Below, piece after piece: positions 18,166 to 28,126 of a stretch of 42,240 nt of DNA. Position 1 is the first letter of the stretch; every line of letters begins with the position of its first letter. A model generated the notes under the pieces. It worked only from the letters and a program-made list of their open reading frames with translations, was not told the origin of the DNA and made no database searches. The translations under genes were made by a program, and so were the position numbers. This DNA comes from an uncultured Candidatus Poseidoniales archaeon. Its GTDB lineage: Archaea; Thermoplasmatota; Poseidoniia; Poseidoniales; Thalassarchaeaceae. Location of the stretch: the NCBI GenBank assembly GCA_902625325.1, contig CACOAW010000001.1:130537-172776 (forward strand), given 5' to 3'.

Positions 18166-18789
18166 TCAAATATGTGTCAATATCTTGGAAATGGATCCTG
18201 CCACTTCTTCAATGGACCCTGTCCCTTCTACGGCGTGTAGTATTCCTTTTTCCATATACCAATCCCCAAGTGGTTTTGTTTGTTCGTGGTAGGATGATAG
18301 CCGCATCCTCACTGTTTCCTCGTTGTCGTCCTTTCTCTGGATGAGGCGGTGTTCAATTTCAGGAGGAGGGGTTTTGAAACTGACATGGTAGATTTCGCCA
18401 GTTTCAGGGTCCATCCTTCTTCCTACAATCCTGTTAACTATATGTTCATCTGGGACCTCTATTGATATGACCGTCGATACCTCAGTAATTGATTCAAGTG
18501 CCTCAGCTTGAGGAATTGTCCTGGGAAACCCATCGAATAAGACCCCATTGCTAGCGTCTGATTCATTCATTCTGTCTTTAATCAGTCCAATAATCACATT
18601 ATCTGGGACTAATTTCCCTGACTCCATATATTTCTTCGCTTCTAAACCGAGTTCCGTCTCATTGGATAGGGCCAATCTAAGCATGTCTCCGGTTGAAACC
18701 TGCGGCTTACCAGTCAATTGTACGATCTTATCGGCCTGAGTCCCCTTTCCTGCTCCGGGAGGTCCGAACAATACAATAGAGCCTGTCAT
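18166..18789 (-). CDS. adk: Adenylate kinase, LID-containing (bacterial/eukaryal type)
   Basis: Interconverts ATP + AMP with 2 ADP. P-loop G-P-P-G-A-G-K-G-T at residues 9-17, S-T-G-D-M-L-R AMP site, D-G-F-P-R-T, and a long LID region beginning G-R-R-M-D-P-E-T-G-E-I-Y-H with no zinc cysteines. The 207-residue length fits the LID-bearing family rather than the short trimeric AdkA of many thermophilic archaea. It is the first gene of a run with rnp4, yhbY-like, transporter and zinc-ribbon genes. The start follows the protease gene on the same strand by about 40 nt. Confidence 0.94.
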   Translation of the reverse strand: MTGSIVLFGPPGAGKGTQADKIVQLTGKPQVSTGDMLRLALSNETELGLEAKKYMESGKLVPDNVIIGLIKDRMNESDASNGVLFDGFPRTIPQAEALESITEVSTVISIEVPDEHIVNRIVGRRMDPETGEIYHVSFKTPPPEIEHRLIQRKDDNEETVRMRLSSYHEQTKPLGDWYMEKGILHAVEGTGSIEEVAGSISKILTHI

Positions 18790-18828
18790 AGGGTTATGGC
18801 GAGAGAAGTCACAGAAAAATGAACCGGC

Positions 18829-21800
18829 TCATGGACCGTTCTGTTCCCACCAAAGATGCCCATATGCCACCCATTGTTCCATTGACCAGCCGTCTGGAAG
18901 TCCGGTTATTGGTAGAGGCATCGCTCCTTCCGGAACTTGGTGAGTGGGGAGAGTAGGTACTGTTGCCTGAAGCGTGTCATTAATTTCTGACTCTGAGACT
19001 TCCCCAGTTACAACGTCCCCAGTGGTGTAGGTATCGAGAGCAGCTGCTCTTCTTTCTTCCTTGGTACCCGCTTGGAGAGCCGATCCTCGTGGAATCAGTT
19101 CTTCATCCGAATCGACTGGAGAGAATTCCTGTCTGGCTCTGATTCCAAGCGTGATTAGTGCGCCCAAAGCAACTACGAACAGTACTGCAAGAGTCCAGGT
19201 CGGGAGGCCTAAGGTTTCTAACAATCCAGAAATTCCGCCTTGATTAGAGGATTTTGACTTACTAACATCGATAACAAAGGTTGAGTTAGTCAGAGTTGCT
19301 GTAATGTCTTGAGATGTCGAGTTGGCGTAGAACCGCAATTGAGTGAGTCCGTCCTCCGCCGATTTTCTGGGGTTTATTAAAACTGAAATTTCGTAATTTT
19401 CCCCTGGCTCTAATTCCTCTGCAGGCCATTGATATTTTACAGTCCAACCATCGAGTTCTTTGTGAGTGATGAATATCGGAGATTTAGTGTTGCCCTTGTT
19501 TTGCACTTCCAATATTAGAGAAGTTTCCTCTCCCTCAGCGATTCCCTGAATGCTGGAGGTATCAGATTGAATCTCCAGCCAAACCGAGGGAAGGACAATT
19601 ACCTCCATATCTATTGTGATTGTTTGAGTGGAGAGGCTGGGCGATGTAGACTGGATTATCACTGGAACCTTATCCGAGAGGGTTCCCGAGGGAGTTCCAC
19701 TAGGCAACTGTAATGCTATATTGACTACAGAATCCCTATTCATATCCATGGAGAAAGTGCTCCCCGTTAGGAAACCCCCGGACCAACCATCAGGAAGAGT
19801 GCCGAGTGTGAGTTCTATCAACAGCGGTACGTTTCCTGAATTGTGCAGGAAAATATTGGCATTCCCATCTCGTCCCAGAGAGATTGAGAATCCTTCCTCA
19901 GCCTGAACATCTAAAGTCGTGATCTCTTTTACTTCTAGAACCGTCGCATTCGTGATGATATTGTCCTCTAAAGTAGTCTTGATGGTCACGGTGTTTTTGT
20001 CGCCTTTTTCTGAAGCCAGTGGAACAATAGTCCTGATGATTATTCTAGATTCTGAACCAGGATCGATATCTGTTTGTATTGTTGTTACCTCTCCCAATGG
20101 AGGGTCTTCACCGAACAAATAAGCCTGAATCGGCCAAGTATTGCTAGATGATAGTGCCCTCACGTCGAAGGTTAGTGGAATATTTCCCTCATTGGAAATT
20201 GTTAGTATAGTAGAAATTGTGTCTCCATTCTGTACAGCGCGGGATTCAGTAATGGCTACGGGCCCAAATTCGTTCCCCTCCATGTCTGAGATCTGAGTTG
20301 AGAATGCCCTACTCTCTAGAACTTCAACTGTTGCTATCTCCGTAGTTTGTAGATCTGGGTCATTAACCGAAGTTGTGATACAAGTTACTAGGTTTGTATC
20401 TCCTGCTAGGATACCAGACGATGCTGGTGGGACCTTTACACGAATAGGAACGGGAACGAATTGGAGCCTACTTAGCGGACCAATTGTTACTTCTGGAACC
20501 TGGCTGCTTCCTACGTGAACTATCCATCTATCTTCTGTTTCGCAAGAAATTCCGTATTCAGTGGGGCCATTGCCTATGTTCCTGACCGAGAGGGTGAAAA
20601 GTGCAAATTCATTTGGTTTAGCCCCTAGGTCTTCCGTACCAGCCGGAACCGTGTAGAGTCCCTCGACCCTGTCGATATCAACAGAAAGACGAACAGAATG
20701 CGAAATTGTTGGTGCCATCTTATCGTATAGTATGAGGTCGGTCACAAAAAGGCCAGGAAGTGCAAATCTACTCTCCACGTCGGCATCTTCGTCCGTTAAA
20801 TTCAGAGAAATCAGGACTCTGTCTCCAAACTCCCCTGAAGGAGACAGAGTCCATGGTCCTGAGTCGCTGAGGGTCTCGGACCACTCATCCTTAGGAGACG
20901 ACATAATTCCGGAATCGCTTATTTCTTGGACTGCAGAAACCGAAAGTTCCACAGTGGTCTCCGATGTTCCCTCATTGAGTAACTCCAACTGGAAGTTTAC
21001 CCAGCTCTCGGTGCTGGGATTGATGTCCCTATTCCTAGAAGACTGAGACTCCGCGAAATCAGTAGGATAAGACCCATCTTCCATTAGGGGGACGATTCTT
21101 ACACCAATCTCTGTGACGTTAAATTCTAAATCGAAGATGTTGTTATTTGTTCCGATGGTCTCGTCATTCAATTCATCCACTTGAGAAAGGTAATCTAGCG
21201 TTAGTCTAACCAAATGAGTCCCAGTCGACTGAAATGAGTGGTAAATGGAGAATGTCTCAATCTGACCTCCTGTTAGGGAGGGCATTGAGTATGTTCCTAT
21301 TTCGTTTCCATCTGTAACATCTTCAAGAGAAATTGAGTACTGCCCGGTTGGTGCTGCAGCCTGATTTATCCATGAAAGTTGCATGGAAATGGTGTCTCCC
21401 TTTAGAGGGCTGGTTTCTGAGCTGGAAATGGAGTTGGGAACTACTGTCAGGTCGGCCTCTTGCAACTCAATTGCGTTGGAGGAAACAACCAGTGAGAAGT
21501 CCTGGGAAAAGCCTCCTGAATGTCCTATCTTGACTGTCCAAATTCCCGATTCAGCAGAAGCGATTCTAACTCGCTCTAGATTGTTCAAATTATCGATATT
21601 GCCAGTTGACTGACTGAAACCGCTAGCGAAGTCGTTACCCTTGAACTGCTCTCCTGAGGGCGAAGTTACCACTAAGTCTAGATCATTGACTAGCCGACTT
21701 GAATTCTGGTCTGCTGACGAAGATCCTTCCCGGTCGTTCCAAGACAGTGTGGCATCAAGTGCGTTGTTACCAGATACCTCGAAGGTGTAGATGAAACTAT

Positions 21801-23589
21801 GACCGGGTAGAAGACTCCTATCTTGATCTAAAAATAGCGTTTGATTTATTCCGTTGCTTTGGGGAAAAATGCTGTTTGAGATGTTCAGTTGCCCCCAGCC
21901 CTCTTCTGAGTTTGGGACATTTAATTCTCCAATATCTTCAGCACCGTTAACGAGTATTGCCTTAATTAAATTAGAGCTTGGAGATGTAAGTCCGACTTCC
22001 TCTCTCAGGAATTGTCGCGTCATTGCTGAAGCACCCGCGACCACAGGAGCAGCCATGGAAGACCCACTTAGGGTCATATAGAGTGGAGTTGTTCCATCAG
22101 TATGCATCGAATCCGAGCAATCCCCCCCTGCAATTAGGCCAGCCTCCTGGGCTCTAGCGGAGCAAATCATAACACCCGGTGCAACCAATTCGGGCTTTAT
22201 TCGGCCATCGGAAGTAGGTCCTGATGATGATTCGTCATAGACCTGACCCGGAGAATCAGAACCAAATGCACCTGTTGTGGAAGCGCCGACAGTGAGAGAA
22301 TTCTTTGCTGTGCTTGGTGATGCGACACCCGAGTTTGACATATCTCCCGATGAAAAGATTACTAACATCTCCGGATAGTTGTTGGTAAAAAGATCAATAG
22401 ATCTGGAATCCGAAGTGTACTCTCCTACCAGGCTCTCGCTGCCCCAACTATTTGTGTGGATATTCGCATCGTTTAGGAAAGAGTGTTCGAACATATCGTA
22501 CAGAGAACCCCAGCGAGCAAGTATGCCAGAACTATCCACTTCTAACTGGTAGAAATGAAATGTAGACTCAGGAACGATTCCCGTAGAATTTGAGTCTCCC
22601 GTCCCGTCTCCTAGGAGAGTGGCGGTAACATGTGTCCCGTGGCCACTATTAGAGTCAGCACCAGAACTGTCTGGACCAAATAAGTTGTAAATCGGATTTC
22701 TGAGACGATTCCCGAAGTCACCGTGATCCACGTCAAGACCTGTGTCTGAAATCCCTATGACCTCTCCCTCTCCACGTAAATCTAATTCTGATAGTGATCT
22801 TGCATAGTCCACTCCTGAGATTACGCTAGCATTTGAATTATGTATTGTCAGGACGGGGCCGATCTCTATCCTTAGAACGCGTGAATCAGTAGCAAGGGAT
22901 GATATTAGAAGAGATTTAGCGGATTTTACCTTACATAGATATTTGTCGCAGTGAGACTGCAGGTGTAATTCTCCCGTTTTCTCAAAAAGTTCCCTTTCAA
23001 GTTTCGAGAGGTCCTCGGGAGAGTTAGAGGGAGATGGAGTGATATCGAGGTCAATTAGGGCCCCCTCGAGATTCATTAATGGGTACAGTGAATTAGAGAT
23101 TTTCCACATCGCAGGAAACTGACCGACCCACCTAACATGATTCAATTCCTGGATGTTATCGATTTGGTCGCCTGTTCTCCACGGTTCAATGCTAATGAGG
23201 ACGGAATCATCTGGAATATGATCGATGATGCTTATTCCCAGTAAATCTAACGAGTCCTCCAGTTCCTGCAGGTCTGAGCTATGTGACTGTACGATGAAAA
23301 GCCTTCCATCATTGTATTCAGAGAGGCCAATATTTTCCCATGGTCCTGCTGGGGGCAATTCAGTCAGAGGATCGAATTTTCCGAAAGGAGTGTGTATTAG
23401 TCCTGAAGCCTCACTGATTGGATGAACGCCAATCGATGGATTATGAAGAACTACCCAATTGTTTTCTATCGTAGGAGAGGACATAGATCGTGTCCTTTCC
23501 TGGTCAATATCTCCCGTTGAAATCATAGAAGAAATGGGTGAAAGCAAAATCAATAAAACTGCAAAGTAAATTGCTTTTGAAGAAGTCAT
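18829..23589 (-). CDS. Giant cell-surface subtilisin-like serine protease with C-terminal membrane anchor
   Basis: A 1586-residue secreted S8 family protease. Residues 1-25 form a signal peptide and a long N-terminal region may be a propeptide. The catalytic triad is visible: D282 in S-D-T-G, H317 in S-G-H-G-T-H, and S511 in S-G-S-S-M-A-A-P, with N380 as the likely oxyanion residue. After the catalytic domain come a P-domain-like beta region and several repeated beta-sandwich modules, including a CARDB-like one near 710-840. One membrane helix lies at about 1466-1485. A cytoplasmic tail of about 100 residues ends in G-L-P-D-G-W-S-M-E-Q-W-V-A-Y-G and a few more. It probably degrades extracellular protein while staying tethered. 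Confidence 0.93.
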   Translation of the reverse strand: MTSSKAIYFAVLLILLSPISSMISTGDIDQERTRSMSSPTIENNWVVLHNPSIGVHPISEASGLIHTPFGKFDPLTELPPAGPWENIGLSEYNDGRLFIVQSHSSDLQELEDSLDLLGISIIDHIPDDSVLISIEPWRTGDQIDNIQELNHVRWVGQFPAMWKISNSLYPLMNLEGALIDLDITPSPSNSPEDLSKLERELFEKTGELHLQSHCDKYLCKVKSAKSLLISSLATDSRVLRIEIGPVLTIHNSNASVISGVDYARSLSELDLRGEGEVIGISDTGLDVDHGDFGNRLRNPIYNLFGPDSSGADSNSGHGTHVTATLLGDGTGDSNSTGIVPESTFHFYQLEVDSSGILARWGSLYDMFEHSFLNDANIHTNSWGSESLVGEYTSDSRSIDLFTNNYPEMLVIFSSGDMSNSGVASPSTAKNSLTVGASTTGAFGSDSPGQVYDESSSGPTSDGRIKPELVAPGVMICSARAQEAGLIAGGDCSDSMHTDGTTPLYMTLSGSSMAAPVVAGASAMTRQFLREEVGLTSPSSNLIKAILVNGAEDIGELNVPNSEEGWGQLNISNSIFPQSNGINQTLFLDQDRSLLPGHSFIYTFEVSGNNALDATLSWNDREGSSSADQNSSRLVNDLDLVVTSPSGEQFKGNDFASGFSQSTGNIDNLNNLERVRIASAESGIWTVKIGHSGGFSQDFSLVVSSNAIELQEADLTVVPNSISSSETSPLKGDTISMQLSWINQAAAPTGQYSISLEDVTDGNEIGTYSMPSLTGGQIETFSIYHSFQSTGTHLVRLTLDYLSQVDELNDETIGTNNNIFDLEFNVTEIGVRIVPLMEDGSYPTDFAESQSSRNRDINPSTESWVNFQLELLNEGTSETTVELSVSAVQEISDSGIMSSPKDEWSETLSDSGPWTLSPSGEFGDRVLISLNLTDEDADVESRFALPGLFVTDLILYDKMAPTISHSVRLSVDIDRVEGLYTVPAGTEDLGAKPNEFALFTLSVRNIGNGPTEYGISCETEDRWIVHVGSSQVPEVTIGPLSRLQFVPVPIRVKVPPASSGILAGDTNLVTCITTSVNDPDLQTTEIATVEVLESRAFSTQISDMEGNEFGPVAITESRAVQNGDTISTILTISNEGNIPLTFDVRALSSSNTWPIQAYLFGEDPPLGEVTTIQTDIDPGSESRIIIRTIVPLASEKGDKNTVTIKTTLEDNIITNATVLEVKEITTLDVQAEEGFSISLGRDGNANIFLHNSGNVPLLIELTLGTLPDGWSGGFLTGSTFSMDMNRDSVVNIALQLPSGTPSGTLSDKVPVIIQSTSPSLSTQTITIDMEVIVLPSVWLEIQSDTSSIQGIAEGEETSLILEVQNKGNTKSPIFITHKELDGWTVKYQWPAEELEPGENYEISVLINPRKSAEDGLTQLRFYANSTSQDITATLTNSTFVIDVSKSKSSNQGGISGLLETLGLPTWTLAVLFVVALGALITLGIRARQEFSPVDSDEELIPRGSALQAGTKEERRAAALDTYTTGDVVTGEVSESEINDTLQATVPTLPTHQVPEGAMPLPITGLPDGWSMEQWVAYGHLWWEQNGP

Positions 23590-23650
23590 CCACTTTTCGG
23601 AGGCTAGGGCCTCTTTTGACTATTGACTCTTTCCGGGCTGGCCATTTATG

Positions 23651-24691
23651 TCATGTAGAATAGTAAGTACTGATGGCTGAATCGGTCATTTCAGCGGATT
23701 TTCTCCAGTCTTCCTCGACACCCATCAGTGCCCTGATGCAATCTACATTCTCCGGGATTACGTCACTCTCTTGATGTATCGCTTGAAAATAATACAGTCG
23801 GTCTCCGACAAGTTTCACCCCATCCTCCCAAACGAATATCTCGTGTAAGTCCCCCCACTTCCTACCTATATCTCTGGCCATCTCCATCACCTCTGCGGTA
23901 GTGGGGATTCGGTCCTCGGCACCATTCATTATTATCACCCTAGGGGTCTTTGACCACATTTCGATTATCGACTCTGTAGATAGGCCGTGGCCCTTTGGTA
24001 AATCTGCAATAATACAATGAACATGCATTATTGTTGTTGGAACTGCTACCGCAAGGCTGTTTATCTCAATCTCGGGTTTCACCGTCATGACATCTGGCCC
24101 ATGATGGCTAGGAACCTTGAGAACGGGTTTGATAGCATTAATCGGACCCTTGCCAGAGTCTCCTGGATCAGCCGCACGCCTCACCATTGTACACTCAACT
24201 TTCAACGAGCCACAGTTCTCGAATAGGGGCACGAGTGTTCTAGATAGGCCAGTAGTATTGCAAGAAACTACTCTTGTTCCTTCGGCATTCAGATTCTCCT
24301 TATGATTAGCGGAAGAAGTGTAAGAGAGACCGGTCAGATCGTGTTTTTCTCCTCCCTGGAAAATATATTTTACTCCTGCAGAGCGATATTTCTCTAGATT
24401 CTCAGCACCCAATTTACCAGGGGCACAGTCCACAACCACATCCGCGATCGAAAGCAAATCAGAAAGCCCCCCAGAGCAGTCGTACCCGTTTTTCTCAAAG
24501 AGGGATATTCTTTCTTTATCATCGAAGGTGCAGTAAAGTGGGAATCCTTTCTTTATTGCCAGTTCACAACCGAAGCTCGGGCCAGTCTTAGTAACTCCAA
24601 CAACTTCCATGTCTTCTTGTGCGTCTACCGCATCCGCTACACGCTTACCTATTGTTCCATACCCATTAATTGCCACTTTTATGGTTCCCAT
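23651..24691 (-). CDS. gap: Glyceraldehyde-3-phosphate dehydrogenase, archaeal type
   Basis: The archaeal (type II) phosphorylating GAPDH, 346 residues. The nucleotide-binding motif G-Y-G-T-I-G-K-R is at residues 10-17 and the catalytic cysteine is C144 in S-C-N-T-T-G. It interconverts GAP and 1,3-bisphosphoglycerate, probably with either NAD or NADP, and serves gluconeogenesis or glycolysis. The gene starts opposite the glutamate-synthase-like fusion. The 134-nt space between them contains a repeated 12-mer that may be regulatory. Confidence 0.95.
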   Translation of the reverse strand: MGTIKVAINGYGTIGKRVADAVDAQEDMEVVGVTKTGPSFGCELAIKKGFPLYCTFDDKERISLFEKNGYDCSGGLSDLLSIADVVVDCAPGKLGAENLEKYRSAGVKYIFQGGEKHDLTGLSYTSSANHKENLNAEGTRVVSCNTTGLSRTLVPLFENCGSLKVECTMVRRAADPGDSGKGPINAIKPVLKVPSHHGPDVMTVKPEIEINSLAVAVPTTIMHVHCIIADLPKGHGLSTESIIEMWSKTPRVIIMNGAEDRIPTTAEVMEMARDIGRKWGDLHEIFVWEDGVKLVGDRLYYFQAIHQESDVIPENVDCIRALMGVEEDWRKSAEMTDSAISTYYST

Positions 24692-24708
24692 TATCGAATC
24701 CCCATGTT

Positions 24709-24747
24709 GATGCCTATGAAGTTCCTAGTCTGAAGGATGCCTATGAA
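24709..24747. repeat. Pair of 12-bp direct repeats in a divergent promoter region
   Basis: GATGCCTATGAA occurs at 24709-24720 and again at 24736-24747, a 27-nt period, between the divergent gap and glutamate-synthase-like genes. A direct repeat in such a position may be a regulator binding site. Chance duplication cannot be excluded from one sequence. Confidence 0.4.
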
Positions 24748-24825
24748 CATAGCGAATTCGGGAAGAGTCAATAATGGGTCGCCTCCTTCTGGTTACAGTA
24801 GTATCACATAAAGGGGAGGATCAAA

Positions 24826-26367
24826 ATGAAAGAATTGGCAATCAAGAGTATGAAACTCAATAGTGATCTGGATAGGTACGTTGAGCAGGCTCTCGAGCAA
24901 GGTAGGCCAGTGAAAATTGGATGGGGAAGGGCCGGTGACGAAAGGCCGAAGGATGGAGAGTTTGGTGTCCTAACGCACTTGCCGGAAGGGGCCAAGGTAC
25001 TATGCCTGGGCAATCTAGGGCCATTGGTAGGAGCTGCAAATAGAGGAGGGACCCTAACTCTTAGAGGAAGTACTGGTTCAATGGTGGCGGCATTCCATGT
25101 CAAAGGAAAGACCGTGGTTGAGAAGGATGTAGGGGATAAAGCTGGATTTGGGATGCTAGGAGGGGAGATAACCATCCAAGGCTCTTCTGGTAGTGAAACA
25201 GGTTCAGCCATGGAAGGAGGAGTCTTAATCGTCAGAGGTCATGCAGGAGATTACCTTGGTTCTAAAATGTCTGGAGGAGCTATTATTGTAATGGGTTCGG
25301 TAGGTTCGGACCCGGGAAACGGAATGTCTGGAGGGAGGATTATTGTCTCGGGAAGCTGCCCGCCTCCACCCGATGGTGTAGAGATGAGATCCATAAAGAA
25401 ATCAGAAATCAAAGAGTTCTCAAAAATCCTAGAGCCTATGGGACTTGAGCTAAATGAGGATGCGTTGGTTTTAGAACCAGGAGAGATAATTTATGACGAG
25501 GATAGGCGCCCGGAGTGTTCAATTCTAGAAGGATTTGAGAAGATTTCCTTACACCCCAATGAAGACTCTCTTGAAGACAATGCCATATTGGATCACTATA
25601 CTCTTCTTGTACAGAATGACTCAGATTCAGAAGGCGCGCTACTTGAAGTTCCCTGGCTAATTAGCTGTCAGACTACATTGGGTTCAGAAGAATGGGAAGG
25701 GTCGGTAGCGCCAGCTATTGTACGCTCGGAAACCAGGACTAATGACCTACTTCTAGTGGGTAAGAAAGAGTTCGCAGAGGCAATAGACTTCGTGAGAAAT
25801 TGCTCTGGACTAATTTTGGACATAACTGATTTTCCCGGGTTTAATGACTCTGAAATTGAGGCTATGGTGATATCTTTGAGGAGTAGGATGCAAAATAACG
25901 CGATAATTCTGCTTAGGGGAAGGATTGACAGGATAGAGAGGGTGTTCAGGTTGGTGATGGACTTGGAACTAGACGGTGCAGTAGTTATGTGTTCAACTCC
26001 CAGTGGTTCCAGACTTGCATCTTCCCTCCCGAAGATTGGCCTTGCATCGAGGGCAATGGGAATTAGTGAGACAGGTAAGTTCGTGATGCTGGAGATCGAC
26101 TTTGAACCGGAGGCCAAGGATTTGCTAATCGCTGTAGCATCTGGTTGTACTGCAATAGTTTCCCCTCACATTAGTGGAAACGTGAGTTCAAAGATTGAGA
26201 TTCTTGGAAAGGAAATACGAGGTTGGATGAGGGATATAGGAGTTGATCGAATAGATAGGGTTGGAAGGAGGAATCTCAGAGCCAACGACTATGATACTGC
26301 TGCGATATCCGGACTGAGGCTTGTTGGATATGAACGTCCTCTGAAAATGTGGTTAGAATTAGGGTGA
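24826..26367 (+). CDS. Glutamate-synthase-like fusion: GXGXG domain plus degenerate FMN-barrel-like domain
   Basis: A 513-residue protein. Residues about 15-185 form the right-handed beta-helix GXGXG domain found at the C-terminus of GltB and in FwdC/FmdC, with successive G-G-x-I/L-x-I/V-x-G turns. After a linker, residues about 260-510 look like a TIM-barrel of the glutamate synthase/FMN-dehydrogenase type, ending with a D-R-V-G-R-R-N-L segment like archaeal GltB ends. No cysteine trio for the 3Fe-4S cluster is seen in the second half, so the barrel may be catalytically weak or non-flavin. A good Shine-Dalgarno (GGGGAGGATC) precedes ATG 24826. It could be a GltS-related or structural subunit; the substrate is unknown. 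Confidence 0.65.
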   Translation: MKELAIKSMKLNSDLDRYVEQALEQGRPVKIGWGRAGDERPKDGEFGVLTHLPEGAKVLCLGNLGPLVGAANRGGTLTLRGSTGSMVAAFHVKGKTVVEKDVGDKAGFGMLGGEITIQGSSGSETGSAMEGGVLIVRGHAGDYLGSKMSGGAIIVMGSVGSDPGNGMSGGRIIVSGSCPPPPDGVEMRSIKKSEIKEFSKILEPMGLELNEDALVLEPGEIIYDEDRRPECSILEGFEKISLHPNEDSLEDNAILDHYTLLVQNDSDSEGALLEVPWLISCQTTLGSEEWEGSVAPAIVRSETRTNDLLLVGKKEFAEAIDFVRNCSGLILDITDFPGFNDSEIEAMVISLRSRMQNNAIILLRGRIDRIERVFRLVMDLELDGAVVMCSTPSGSRLASSLPKIGLASRAMGISETGKFVMLEIDFEPEAKDLLIAVASGCTAIVSPHISGNVSSKIEILGKEIRGWMRDIGVDRIDRVGRRNLRANDYDTAAISGLRLVGYERPLKMWLELG

Positions 26368-26371
26368 ATTT

Positions 26372-28126
26372 ATGCCTACCTTGGACTTCAAGCACTCCAT
26401 TCTCGAATTTGTACAGAAAATCAATGGAATTGACCACAGATGGGAAGAATGGTCAGATTGGCTCCCCGATATTGGTTGCCCTGTTGATAGGAATGACGAA
26501 CAGTCTGTAGAAGTAGAGGTGTTTCCCGATCGTCCTGACCTGCTAAGTCATGAGACAGTGAGTAGGGCCTCCAGGTCATTCCTATGTTTAAGTGAGGAAG
26601 ATCCGGACATGGCTGTAACAACTGGCGAAATTTCTCTCACTATTGAACCTGAACTGGCAAATGTGAGGCCTGTAGTAATCGGAGCAGTTGTTAGGGCAGT
26701 AAATATTGGTACTAATTCTGATGAAAAGGGAGATTTCATCCAGAGTTTGATGGACCATCAAGAAAAGTTGCATATGACACTTGGGAGAAAGAGAAGATTC
26801 GCTTCGATTGGAGTTCATGACCTAAATACACTCAGGCCTCCATTTCGAGTAACAACAGTGTCGTCAGAATTTTCCTTCACTCCACTATCTGGTGTGGAGG
26901 AGATGAGTATTCAGAAAATACTTGCAGAACATCCCAAGGGAATAGAATATGCCCACCTTATGAAGGATTTGAAGAAATTCCCGATAATTATGGACTCTGA
27001 CGATAAGGTTCTATCATTCCCACCAATTATCAATGGAAGTCACACAACAGTAAGCGAGGAAACGACTGACTTTTTCATCGATGTAACGGGTTGGGACAGA
27101 AGAGCGTGTGAAGCATCTCTACTTCTCGTCTGTCTATCTATGTCTGAGAGAGGAGGAGAGATTGAGAGTATCCAACTAAACCATGCAGACGGAAAGCAGT
27201 ATTTGTCTCCAAAAGGAGAAGCCATAACTCATCGAGTTCCTAGCAGTCTGATTAAGAAAATTCTAGGAATTAAATTAACCACGGAAGATTTGTCATCTTC
27301 AATCAAAAAAATGGGCGGTATATTAGAAGAAAGTCGTACCGTTACAGACGGCCCTAACAAGAGGGGAAGGTGGTCAGACTGCGTAGTTGGAGAGGTCGAA
27401 CATCTAATCAAAATGCCTCGATGGAGAAGCGACATCATGCACCCAGTTGATATTGTGGAAGATATCGCGATAGGTTTCGGTTTCCAGAATCTTCCGCTGA
27501 AGCTTTCCACGACACATCTTGATGCGCTCCCATTGAATAACTCTAACTTGAAGAGGAGGGTTGGAGAGAGCATGAGGGCGTGCGGTCTGCAAGAGGTGCA
27601 GAGCCTGACTCTCTCAAACGAAAGAGATCAGTTCGAAAATGTTAGATGGCCAAATGAAGGATATGTTACAGAGATTGCAAATCCAATAACATCGGATCAT
27701 ACTCTTCTAAGACAATACATCCTGCCCTCGCTACTAAGGCTGCTTGCAGCAAATCGCCACCATGAGCTACCACAGAGGGTTTACGAACTAGGAGACGTCA
27801 TCCGAGATTCGAAGAACTTCCTACGAGCGGCATGGGCCTGTGCAGAAGTGGGCAGTGGATTCACTTCTTCAAAGGGCATTGTACAGGCCCTTGTTCGAGA
27901 TATGGGGGCGATTCAAGATGATGTTGTGTTCAGGGCGACAGAAGCTGAGGATGGACCGTGGATAAATGGAAGGGGTAGCCATGTATTTATTCGAGACGAG
28001 AAGATTGGTGAGTTCGGTGAGATTGATCCAAAAGTTAGCGGCTTTTTCGGAATTAAATCTCCGATTCAAGCAGGAGAGATTGACTTAGAGGCAATATACA
28101 GGATAATCCCCGATCCAATATCTTAG
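26372..28126 (+). CDS. pheT: Phenylalanyl-tRNA synthetase beta subunit
   Basis: A 584-residue archaeal/eukaryal-type PheRS beta chain. The N-terminal P-x-L-D domain, the [11 protein letters not shown] motif (residues about 49-59), the B3/B4 editing region, the B5 region (about 280-380) and the catalytic-like C domain with [15 protein letters not shown] are in order. It forms the alpha2-beta2 enzyme with PheS, which is not in the window. ATG 26372 lies 4 nt after the preceding stop, so it is operonic with the glutamate-synthase-like gene. It ends by overlapping a small convergent gene by 4 nt. Confidence 0.93.
   Translation: MPTLDFKHSILEFVQKINGIDHRWEEWSDWLPDIGCPVDRNDEQSVEVEVFPDRPDLLSHETVSRASRSFLCLSEEDPDMAVTTGEISLTIEPELANVRPVVIGAVVRAVNIGTNSDEKGDFIQSLMDHQEKLHMTLGRKRRFASIGVHDLNTLRPPFRVTTVSSEFSFTPLSGVEEMSIQKILAEHPKGIEYAHLMKDLKKFPIIMDSDDKVLSFPPIINGSHTTVSEETTDFFIDVTGWDRRACEASLLLVCLSMSERGGEIESIQLNHADGKQYLSPKGEAITHRVPSSLIKKILGIKLTTEDLSSSIKKMGGILEESRTVTDGPNKRGRWSDCVVGEVEHLIKMPRWRSDIMHPVDIVEDIAIGFGFQNLPLKLSTTHLDALPLNNSNLKRRVGESMRACGLQEVQSLTLSNERDQFENVRWPNEGYVTEIANPITSDHTLLRQYILPSLLRLLAANRHHELPQRVYELGDVIRDSKNFLRAAWACAEVGSGFTSSKGIVQALVRDMGAIQDDVVFRATEAEDGPWINGRGSHVFIRDEKIGEFGEIDPKVSGFFGIKSPIQAGEIDLEAIYRIIPDPIS

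Noticed and set aside
25668-26117. Minus-strand frame of 149 residues
   Set aside because: Antisense to the glutamate-synthase-like fusion; composition rich in S and I, as expected from a complement of coding sequence.
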